From Candidatus Cloacimonadota bacterium (GTDB lineage: Bacteria > Cloacimonadota > Cloacimonadia > JGIOTU-2 > B8-G9): DNA of 5,023 bases. The first letter of the stretch is position 1, and every line of letters starts with the position of its first letter. Below, one piece after another: positions 1 through 5,023 of the stretch. A program made the translations under genes and the position numbers. The stretch spans positions 1-5,023 of the forward strand of contig QMNM01000142.1 in assembly GCA_003647765.1 (NCBI GenBank), in the 5' to 3' direction. The notes under the pieces are model-generated. The model saw only the letters and a program-made list of their open reading frames with translations. It did not search any database and was not told where the DNA came from.

Positions 1-68
1 CGAAACCACAGGCTATCGGGGATCCAGGAGGAAAAGGTAGGAATGTTTTTAAATCTAAGAAGGTTTAA
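1..68 (+). CDS. 3' end of an unidentified protein gene, cut by the window edge
   Basis: Reading from base 3, the frame is open and encodes a C-terminal tail ending in ...GGKGRNVFKSKKV, with a TAA stop at 66-68. The glycine- and lysine-rich, well-formed tail looks like a genuine bacterial C-terminus, but only about 21 codons are visible, so no function can be given. The codons for G-D-P-G-G contain GGGATCCAGGAG (19-30), which is exactly complementary to the left end of the palindromic repeat at 86-97. Either the repeat arose by chance similarity, or the tail was itself derived from a repeat copy. The main alternative is that this is non-coding DNA belonging to the repeat. Confidence 0.4.
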   Translation, partial: KPQAIGDPGGKGRNVFKSKKV

Positions 69-97
69 GTAGCACATAGCTTCTTCTCCTGGATCCC
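19..97. repeat. 12-bp perfect inverted repeat linking gene tail and palindrome
   Basis: GGGATCCAGGAG (19-30) and CTCCTGGATCCC (86-97) are perfect reverse complements separated by 55 bases. Pairing continues imperfectly inward (31-36 with 80-85). As RNA this could fold at the end of the upstream transcript and would compete with the hairpin at 96-135, because both use the CTCCTGGATCCC arm. It may reflect two oppositely oriented repeat copies, one now within coding sequence. Confidence 0.55.
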
Positions 98-140
98 GGA
101 TATTTTTCTACGCATTCGCTCCGAAAAATTCCAGGATGAC
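86..140. repeat. Short palindromic interspersed repeat (REP/RPE-like)
   Basis: The bases CCGGATATTTTTC (96-108) and GAAAAATTCCAGG (123-135) pair into a long stem with two single-base bulges, closing a 14-base loop (109-122). The outer CCTGGA (88-93) can pair alternatively with TCCAGG (130-135). The layout, with a TCCTGGATCCCGG start and a CCAGGATGAC end, resembles the small palindromes scattered between genes in Rickettsia and in many CPR genomes; that comparison is from memory. The run of five T after the first arm could also help end transcription of the upstream gene. Whether it occurs elsewhere in the genome cannot be seen here. Confidence 0.6.
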
Positions 141-301
141 AAGGAAGAAATCTCGTCAGTGAATTAGAAAAACATGAAAGTGGTAAAGCAAACTGGCAAA
201 AACCGGGAAATGAGTATATTATAATAATAGATAAATTAATTATTTTTAAAATTAAAATATATGGAGAAAAAATTTATACAGTCATTAACAAAAAACTTTG
301 A
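140..301 (+). pseudogene. Possible decayed gene fragment without a start codon
   Basis: Immediately after the TGA at 137-139, at the very end of the palindromic repeat, this frame is open to a TGA at 299-301. Its first 33 codons have a protein-like composition, including the stretch HESGKANWQKPGNEY (173-217), and then become AT-rich and low in complexity. There is no ATG, GTG or TTG start ahead of the protein-like part, and the end overlaps the following gene in another frame. I do not recognise the family. It could be the relic of a gene truncated by the repeat, or a chance open frame. Confidence 0.22.
220..225 (+). promoter_or_regulatory. Possible -10 box ahead of the DinD-like gene
   Basis: TATAAT lies 35 bases before the ATG at 261. 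No convincing -35 hexamer sits at the usual distance; CTGGCA at 193-198 is about 21 bases away, which is too far. In DNA this AT-rich an exact TATAAT can arise by chance. The start at 261 has no Shine-Dalgarno sequence, only AT-rich leader. Confidence 0.25.
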
Positions 302-599
302 ATCTTTTGCCCATAAAACAGAAGATGGGGTTGAATTTTGGCTGGCAAGAGATTTACAACATTTACTTGATTATTCAAAATGGGACAATTTTCAGAATGT
401 AATTTCAAAAGCAAAAACAGCCTGTGAGTTATCCGGTGCTAAAATTTCTGATCATTTTGCCGATGTCGGGAAAACGATAGAAATGCCTAAAAATGCGCAA
501 AAAGAGATAGATGATATTATTTCGGAAGACTTATCGCCGGAGGATGATGTGAAGAAAGTTGAGAGAAAATTAAAGGCGGAGGAGAAGAAGATAAAATGA
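261..599 (+). CDS. dinD: DinD-like protein with the central region deleted
   Basis: This 112-residue protein matches the two ends of the DNA-damage-inducible protein D family, which is normally about 270-285 residues. Residues 11-86 hold the conserved N-terminal block: NFESFAHKTEDGVEFWLARD, then LLDYSKWDNFQNVI, then AKTACELSG and DHF. They lead up to EIDDI, where full-length members continue with a conserved LSRYACYL segment. Here residues 88-112 switch directly to a tail like the family's C-terminus (EDLSPEDDVKKVERKLK). About 165 residues appear to be lost in frame. E. coli DinD is SOS-induced and blocks RecA-dependent DNA processing; what a protein with only the ends would do is unknown. 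The ATG at 261 fits the usual family start. The stop is one base before the next gene, suggesting co-transcription. It may be a relic that stayed in frame by chance or a functional mini-version. Confidence 0.72.
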   Translation: MEKKFIQSLTKNFESFAHKTEDGVEFWLARDLQHLLDYSKWDNFQNVISKAKTACELSGAKISDHFADVGKTIEMPKNAQKEIDDIISEDLSPEDDVKKVERKLKAEEKKIK

Positions 600-600
600 T

Positions 601-813
601 ATGAAAGACAATAAAGATATAAGAAAACAAATAAGGACTTTGAGAAAGGAAAGAGAGGAATTTAAGAAAACCAATTTTAAGGCTAATGAACTTAAAAGGG
701 ATTTTGATTTGGATGATAGTGATTTAGAAAAAATAGGCCTCACGCGTAGGTTTGGGGAGGAGAGATATTTAAGAGATGATATTTTTCGGTATTTGAGTGA
801 TAAGAAAGGGTAA
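601..813 (+). CDS. Small basic protein, possibly winged-helix DNA-binding
   Basis: I do not recognise this 70-residue protein. Residues 1-35 are highly charged and predicted helical (DIRKQIRTLRKEREEF), possibly a short coiled coil. Residues 28-66 have a pattern reminiscent of MerR/excisionase winged helices: an ELxxxFxL helix start, then GLTRRFGEERYLRDDIFRYL, where Arg-Phe-Gly then Arg-Tyr-Leu-Arg-Asp-Asp could form the wing and last helix. That resemblance is by eye only. The ATG is one base after the DinD-like stop. A GGAGGAG at 578-584 and GAAGAAG at 584-590, inside the end of that gene, give purine-rich ribosome-binding sequence, so translation is likely coupled. No membrane segment or signal peptide is visible. 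It could be a regulator of the unit or of a lost element, or a short unrelated charged protein. Confidence 0.6.
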   Translation: MKDNKDIRKQIRTLRKEREEFKKTNFKANELKRDFDLDDSDLEKIGLTRRFGEERYLRDDIFRYLSDKKG

Positions 814-822
814 GACAAAACA

Positions 823-858
823 TCTAATTTTAGCGGAATTAGACTGGTAATTTTTTTT
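823..858 (+). terminator. Weak rho-independent terminator-like hairpin
   Basis: TCTAATT (823-829) and AATTAGA (837-843) are perfect complements with a 7-base loop, extendable by one T-G pair. A run of eight T follows at 851-858, seven bases after the stem. It starts ten bases after the stop of the 70-residue protein gene, in the right place to end that transcript. The stem is AT-rich and the T-run is somewhat distant, so it would be a weak terminator. Confidence 0.45.
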
Positions 859-924
859 GGATGGGTGTATTATTAGTATTAAGTGATATAATTAAATATA
901 GATGTAATTATTATATTATAAGTT

Positions 925-952
925 TTGATTTTTGTTATACAAAAAGTATAAT
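925..952 (+). promoter_or_regulatory. Sigma-70-like promoter for the nuclease-helicase operon
   Basis: TTGATT (925-930) and TATAAT (947-952) are separated by 16 bases, giving a four-of-six -35 match and a perfect -10. A transcript would begin near 959 and leave a short, AT-rich leader before the ATG at 983. That leader lacks a Shine-Dalgarno sequence. A second TATAAT at 887-892 has no matching -35 and is less likely. Confidence 0.45.
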
Positions 953-956
953 AAAA
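930..956. promoter_or_regulatory. Inverted repeat over the -10 box, candidate operator
   Basis: Bases 930-940 and 946-956 form 11-base arms around an AAAAA centre, with one mismatch (934/952). The core TTATAC-AAAAA-GTATAA is perfect. The right arm covers the -10 hexamer, so a dimeric repressor bound here would block the promoter. No dedicated regulator gene is obvious, though the upstream 70-residue protein is a candidate. AT-rich DNA produces such repeats more easily than average DNA. Confidence 0.4.
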
Positions 957-982
957 TTATTTATTATTAATTTATATTTGGT

Positions 983-3900
983 ATGAGTAATGATTTAACA
1001 TTTATAACAAATGAAAATGGGAATAATTTGAAAGATAGATTCAATGCTCTTATAAAAGACACTCAATTTTTTGATGTGTTGGTTGGTTATTTTTATGCCA
1101 GTGGTTTTTATGCAATTTATTCCAAATTAGAAAAAACTGAAAAAATACGAATTTTAATAGGTATTAGCACAAATAAACAAACTTATGAACTGCTTCAAAG
1201 AGTTAAATCACATAAAGAAATAAATGAAGAAGTTGGAGATAAAATTAAGTCCGAGATGGATGAGTGTCAGAATAATTATTCTGTAGAAGAAGGTGTCTAT
1301 AAATTTCTTGAATGGTTAAAAAGTGGAAAGTTGGAAATAAAGGCATATCCGGAAGAAAAAATACATTCAAAACTTTATATTATGACTTTTGAAGAAGATG
1401 ATCGTGATATAGGTAGAGTTATAACAGGATCAAGTAATTTTACACAAAGTGGCTTGGTGGATAATTTAGAATTTAATGTTGAACTTAAAAATCCATCTGA
1501 TTATAAATTTGCTAAAGAAAAATTTGAAGAATTATGGGATAAAGGAATTGATGTTAGTGAAAAATATATAGAAACAATAACAGAAGACACATGGCTTAAA
1601 GAAGATATAACTCCATACGAGTTATATCTCAAATTTCTTTATGAGTATTTTAAAGAAGAAATAAATGAAGAGGATGTTTTAGAACATAGTTATAGACCTG
1701 ATAATTTTAAAGAATTAAAATATCAAGATCATGCTGTAATTAACGCAAAAAAAATTGTAGAAGAATATGGCGGTGTATTTCTTTCTGATGTTGTTGGTTT
1801 AGGAAAAACATATATGGGAACTATGCTTTGCCAAGAACTAAAAGGAAGAACTTTAGTATTAGCCCCTCCTCATCTTATTGATGAAAACAGTGAAGGTAGT
1901 TGGGAAAATTCTTTTAAAAATTTTGGATTTCGTGCCAAAGATTATAAATGCGAATCTATTGGAGTATTAGATAAAATAATAAAAAAAGAACTACATAAAA
2001 AATTTGATATTGTTCTTATTGATGAAGCACATCGTTTTAGAACAGAAGAAACAGAAACATATGCGAAGTTAGCTCAAATTTGTCGTGGTAAAAAAGTAAT
2101 TCTTGTTACTGCTACTCCATACAATAATTCTCCGAAAGATCTACTTTCCCAGATTAAACTTTTCCAAAAAGCAAGACAGAGTACAATACCGAATCTATTA
2201 AATTTAGAAGGATTTTTTAAAAAATTAGAAGGAAATATTAAAAAGCTTGATAGAAAAAGAGATAAAGAAGAATATATTAAAAAGACAAAAGAAAATTCTA
2301 AACTTATTCGTGAAAAAGTACTCAAATATTTAATGGTTAGAAGAACAAGAAAAGAAATTCAAAAATATTATGGAGATGATTTAAAAAAACAAAAAATGAG
2401 CTTTCCTGACATTGCGGAACCAAAACCTATTCTTTACGAATTTAATGAAAAAGAAGATGAAGTCTTTTTTAAAACTATAGAGATAGTAGCAAATGATTTT
2501 AAATATTCTCGTTATACGCCTATGCTATATCACAAGGGAGAATTAGGTTCTGATAAAACAAGGCAGGAAAATATGCGTAAGTTTATGAAAATGCTTTTGA
2601 TTAAACGATTGGAAAGTAGTTTCTTTGCTTTTACCCAGTCAATAGATCGATTTATAAAATCTTATGGGAAATTTATAAATGAATATAATACAGGCAGTGT
2701 GTATGTGAGTAAAAAACACATAGGAAAAATATTTGATTATTTAGATAACGGTAATTTAAATGCCGTAGATCAGCTAATCTCTGATGGGAAAGCAGAACAA
2801 TTTTCCAGTGATGAATTTCGTGAAAATTTCATAGATGACTTGAATAAAGATTTTGAGACTCTAAAGAAAATAAAAGAACTATGGAAGGATATTGATAGAG
2901 ATCCAAAGATTATTGCTTTTAAAGAAAAATTAGCAAAAGAAACTCCAATCAAAAATGGAAAATCAATTATTTTTACAGAATCAGCAGAAACAGCAAATTA
3001 TCTTGTGAAAAATTTACAAGATGTTTTCCCAAATCAAATTATCTATTTTTCCGGTGGAAGTTCACGAGCGGAACGAGAAATCGTAATGGATAATTTTGAC
3101 ACCAACACAAAAAACATTAAAAATGATTTTAAACTACTTATTACAACCGATGTATTGGCAGAAGGAGCAAACTTGCATCAAGCAAATGTTGTTATAAATT
3201 ATGATATCCCATGGAATCCAACTCGTATAATGCAAAGAGTTGGTCGTATAAATCGTGTTGATACAAAACATGACAAAATTTATACATATACCTTTTTCCC
3301 TACCGAGCAATCAAATGAAGAAATAAAACTTAAAGAATCAGCAGAAGCTAAAATTCAAGCATTTATCACCTTACTTGGAACTGATGCAAAATTATTAACA
3401 GAAGGAGAAGTTCCAGAAGATCAGGGCTTGTTTAATCGTATATTATCAAAAGAAATGATTGAGGGAGAAGAAGGCGAAGAGGAAAGTGAATTAAAATATC
3501 TACAAGAAATTAGAAAGATAAGAGATGAAGATCCAAATTTATTTGAAAAGATTAAAAAACTACCCAAAAAGGCTAGAACTGCACGAAATATTCAAGATAA
3601 TCAATCAAAACTACTCACTTATTTTAGAAAAGGTAAATTACAAAAGTTTTTTATAGTTGAAACGAGTGCAATCTCTGTTTCTAAAGAAATTGATTTTATA
3701 GAAGCAGCAAAACGGTTGATTGCAAAAACAAATGAAAAACCTAGCAAACTGGATAAAACATTTTATGAATTGCTTAATAAAAATTTAAAAATGCTAACAC
3801 AGGTAGATAAAAATGAAGAAGATGAATTTTCTGCAAAACGAGGAAGTAGAGATAATTCCGCTAGACTTTCTAAGATTTTGAATGCAAAGAATATAAAAAA

Positions 3901-4168
3901 GTATCAAGGGTTTACAGATAATGATGAATTTTATATTCAATCCGTAATCAATGAATTAAATGCAGGCACTATTCCTAAAAAAGTATCTCAAAGAATATAT
4001 AAAAAGGTTCAGGACACTCCTGAAATAATTTCAAATCCTTTAAAACTTTTAGCATTGCTAAAAACAACTCTTCCAAATGATTTTCTTCAACCAACTCAAA
4101 ATGAAATAGACAAGGGAATCTCTGGTAAAAAAGAAATAATACTTTCTGAATACTTTAAGGTTAGATAA
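983..4168 (+). CDS. PLD-family nuclease fused to SNF2-like SF2 helicase
   Basis: A 1061-residue probable defence or restriction enzyme. Residues about 10-200 form a phospholipase-D-type nuclease domain with one HKD motif: H128-S-K130, nearby acidic residues, then GSSN at 149-152. One motif per chain implies an active site built by a dimer, as in BfiI. An SF2 translocase follows: Q248 in a Q-motif position, Walker A VVGLGKT (270-276, K275), DEAH (347-350) in VLIDEAHRF, and TATPYNN (376-382). The second RecA-like lobe carries SIIFTES (661-667), TTDVLAEGANL (721-731) and QRVGRINR (751-758). Every expected motif is present, so it looks active. Residues 800-1061 form a C-terminal domain with an acidic patch (824-837) and no catalytic motif I recognise. 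It probably moves on duplex DNA and cuts by the PLD domain. The methylase-like gene two bases downstream suggests one operon. It resembles DISARM components (PLD DrmC, SNF2 DrmD) in parts, but here they are fused and the other DISARM genes are not in view. Confidence 0.88.
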   Translation: MSNDLTFITNENGNNLKDRFNALIKDTQFFDVLVGYFYASGFYAIYSKLEKTEKIRILIGISTNKQTYELLQRVKSHKEINEEVGDKIKSEMDECQNNYSVEEGVYKFLEWLKSGKLEIKAYPEEKIHSKLYIMTFEEDDRDIGRVITGSSNFTQSGLVDNLEFNVELKNPSDYKFAKEKFEELWDKGIDVSEKYIETITEDTWLKEDITPYELYLKFLYEYFKEEINEEDVLEHSYRPDNFKELKYQDHAVINAKKIVEEYGGVFLSDVVGLGKTYMGTMLCQELKGRTLVLAPPHLIDENSEGSWENSFKNFGFRAKDYKCESIGVLDKIIKKELHKKFDIVLIDEAHRFRTEETETYAKLAQICRGKKVILVTATPYNNSPKDLLSQIKLFQKARQSTIPNLLNLEGFFKKLEGNIKKLDRKRDKEEYIKKTKENSKLIREKVLKYLMVRRTRKEIQKYYGDDLKKQKMSFPDIAEPKPILYEFNEKEDEVFFKTIEIVANDFKYSRYTPMLYHKGELGSDKTRQENMRKFMKMLLIKRLESSFFAFTQSIDRFIKSYGKFINEYNTGSVYVSKKHIGKIFDYLDNGNLNAVDQLISDGKAEQFSSDEFRENFIDDLNKDFETLKKIKELWKDIDRDPKIIAFKEKLAKETPIKNGKSIIFTESAETANYLVKNLQDVFPNQIIYFSGGSSRAEREIVMDNFDTNTKNIKNDFKLLITTDVLAEGANLHQANVVINYDIPWNPTRIMQRVGRINRVDTKHDKIYTYTFFPTEQSNEEIKLKESAEAKIQAFITLLGTDAKLLTEGEVPEDQGLFNRILSKEMIEGEEGEEESELKYLQEIRKIRDEDPNLFEKIKKLPKKARTARNIQDNQSKLLTYFRKGKLQKFFIVETSAISVSKEIDFIEAAKRLIAKTNEKPSKLDKTFYELLNKNLKMLTQVDKNEEDEFSAKRGSRDNSARLSKILNAKNIKKYQGFTDNDEFYIQSVINELNAGTIPKKVSQRIYKKVQDTPEIISNPLKLLALLKTTLPNDFLQPTQNEIDKGISGKKEIILSEYFKVR
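4157..4160 (+). promoter_or_regulatory. Weak ribosome-binding site for the methylase-like gene
   Basis: AAGG lies ten bases before the ATG at 4171, inside the end of the nuclease-helicase gene. With a two-base gap between stop and start, translation is probably coupled to the gene before it. Confidence 0.35.
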
Positions 4169-4170
4169 TT

Positions 4171-4908
4171 ATGAATAAACAAGAAGCCAAAAATCTTATA
4201 CAAAAAACATTTAGCAGTAATTTTGATGCAAATAATTACCAAAGTTTTATTGCGAATCTTTTTAAAAAATATACTGCTATTGATCAAATAATATCGGGGC
4301 AATATATAAAAGAGGCTTTTAAGCAATTTATAGTAAAATATAAAAGAGTTGGAAAATTTGAAGATGGTGAAAATAACGTAATAGATATTTTAGAGGTTTA
4401 TCTTAAAAAAACATCAACACTAGAGCAAGCAAGGACAGCTCAAAGAAATTTTGTAGCAGAATATCTTAAATCAAGAAATAAAGAAGCCGCACTCGTTGCT
4501 TTTATTTCTCCTGATAGCAAAGAATGGCGACTATCCCTTGTAAAATTAGAACATTCTTTAGTCGTGGTTAATGATAAGTTAAAAACAAAAGAAGAAATTA
4601 CGCCTGCCAAAAGATGGTCTTTTTTAGTTGGCGAAAGTGAGGGCAGCCATACTGCTCAGAGTAGATTTATTGATTTACTCATAACTGATGAAGATCCAAA
4701 TCTTAAAGAACTGGAACAGGCTTTTGATATAGAAACAGTAACAAAAGAATTTTTTGATAAATATACAGAACTATTTTTTCAATTAAAAGAACATTTAGAT
4801 GATTTATTAAAAAAAGATGAAATAATAAAAAAAGACTTTGAAGAAAAAGAAATTTCTACGGTTGATTTTGCTAAAAAAACTTTAGGACAAATTGTATTTC
4901 TGGTTTAA
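4171..4908 (+). CDS. N-terminal fragment of Eco57I/PglX-like DNA methyltransferase
   Basis: The 245 residues resemble the N-terminal region of large (around 1000 residues or more) Eco57I-type adenine-specific methyltransferases found in type IIG-like restriction and BREX-like systems. Recognised segments are ARTAQRNFVAEYLK (87-100), AALVAFISPDSKEWRLSLVK (106-125), TPAKRWSFLVGE (144-155), HTAQSRF (160-166), VTKEFFDKY (190-198) and VDFAKKTLGQIVFL (231-244). In full-length members the last segment continues with YFLQKKGW and then the SAM-binding and NPPY catalytic motifs. Here TAA TAG stops follow one residue after IVFL, so no methyltransferase domain is encoded. The fragment cannot methylate DNA on its own. 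It could still be a specificity or accessory subunit of the upstream nuclease-helicase, or simply a broken gene. No clear PD-(D/E)xK nuclease site is visible. Family assignment is from memory of related proteins. Confidence 0.75.
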   Translation: MNKQEAKNLIQKTFSSNFDANNYQSFIANLFKKYTAIDQIISGQYIKEAFKQFIVKYKRVGKFEDGENNVIDILEVYLKKTSTLEQARTAQRNFVAEYLKSRNKEAALVAFISPDSKEWRLSLVKLEHSLVVVNDKLKTKEEITPAKRWSFLVGESEGSHTAQSRFIDLLITDEDPNLKELEQAFDIETVTKEFFDKYTELFFQLKEHLDDLLKKDEIIKKDFEEKEISTVDFAKKTLGQIVFLV

Positions 4909-5023
4909 TAGTCAAAAAGTGTTGGTAAAATAACCAGTTTCATTGTAATATTAGATTAAATCTAATTAATTTTGTAAATCATTCTACAATTATGACTATT
5001 TTATCAAAAAAAACTTTGTCCAA
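4909..5023. other. AT-rich end region with inverted repeats, no identified gene
   Basis: This stretch carries no recognisable continuation of the methyltransferase. It contains AATAGTCA (4907-4914) paired with TGACTATT (4993-5000), CTGGTT (4900-4905) paired with AACCAG (4932-4937), and the palindrome at 4950-4966. A frame beginning with ATG at 4992 reads M-T-I-L-S-K-K-T-L-S to the window edge. It has no Shine-Dalgarno sequence and is too short to call a gene. The region could be an insertion junction, the decayed remains of the methyltransferase, or an ordinary spacer before the next gene. Confidence 0.5.
4950..4966. repeat. 17-base near-perfect palindrome after the methylase fragment
   Basis: ATTAGATT and AATCTAAT are exact complements around a single central A (4958). 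As DNA it could be a dimer-binding operator for a gene to the right. As RNA it would form a small AU hairpin with no T-run, so it is a poor terminator. Confidence 0.45.

Noticed and set aside
19-140. CRISPR repeat or tRNA-like structure in the palindromic region
   Set aside because: There is no repeated unit with spacers and no cloverleaf or anticodon arm; a single imperfect hairpin explains the pairing.
597-599. TGA read as glycine (genetic code 25 of Gracilibacteria or SR1)
   Set aside because: The 1061-codon gene has no in-frame TGA and uses ordinary GGN glycine codons, so TGA is best read as a stop.
570-818. Open frame on the minus strand of 82 codons opposite the small-protein gene
   Set aside because: It is leucine/serine-rich, as expected from the complement of lysine-rich coding DNA, and lies opposite two plausible co-directional genes.
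973-980. TATATTTG, matching the Bacteroidetes TAnnTTTG promoter motif just before the ATG at 983
   Set aside because: No -33 partner lies at the right distance and transcription would begin inside the start codon; the motif is easy to find by chance in AT-rich DNA.
2074-2325. Minus-strand frame within the helicase gene
   Set aside because: It is a low-complexity shadow of the charged coding strand, with no family resemblance.
2770-2952. Minus-strand frame within the helicase gene
   Set aside because: It is phenylalanine/serine-rich, complementary to lysine/glutamate codons, and overlaps an intact conserved gene completely.
4096-4326. Minus-strand frame across the helicase-methylase junction
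   Set aside because: It is the complement of two recognisable coding regions; its hydrophobic look comes from AT-rich codons.
4992-5023. Possible start of a new gene reading M-T-I-L-S-K-K-T-L-S
   Set aside because: Only ten codons are visible, there is no Shine-Dalgarno sequence and no family can be assigned, so it is recorded only within the end-region entry.

Overview
The window is strongly AT-rich bacterial DNA. Long adenine runs, lysine- and glutamate-rich proteins, a short interspersed palindrome ending in GGATGAC and a DinD relative together suggest an uncultivated small-genome bacterium such as a member of the Patescibacteria (CPR). That assignment is inference, because no rRNA or marker gene is present. 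The standard code fits: the 1061-codon gene needs no TGA reassignment and encodes glycine with GGN codons.

Left part (1-260): the first 68 bases look like the 3' end of a gene entering from the left. They are followed by a short palindromic repeat of the kind scattered between genes in many small bacterial genomes. A frame at 140-301 with no start codon reads like a decayed gene piece. Positions 261-813 hold a two-gene unit. The first gene encodes a DinD-family protein that keeps its N- and C-terminal ends but lacks the whole middle. The second encodes a 70-residue basic protein, starting one base later, with a possible winged-helix DNA-binding look. A weak terminator-like hairpin follows at 823-858.

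Central and right part (859-4908): a promoter with an 11-base inverted repeat lying over its -10 box precedes two tightly spaced genes. The first encodes an apparently intact 1061-residue fusion of a phospholipase-D-type (HKD) nuclease domain and an SNF2-like superfamily 2 helicase/translocase. The second begins two bases after it and matches, from memory of the family, the N-terminal region of large Eco57I/PglX-type DNA adenine methyltransferases. It stops after 245 residues, before any methyltransferase catalytic motif, in the middle of a conserved segment. The pair resembles a restriction or phage-defence operon: a nuclease-translocase plus its modification or specificity protein. The modification gene is broken or split.

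Right edge (4909-5023): AT-rich DNA with several inverted repeats and no recognisable continuation of the methyltransferase. A possible new reading frame starts at 4992 but is too short to judge. Overall the window looks like an accessory region with repeated gene decay: a gene fragment, an internally deleted DinD and a truncated methyltransferase surround one well-preserved nuclease-helicase.
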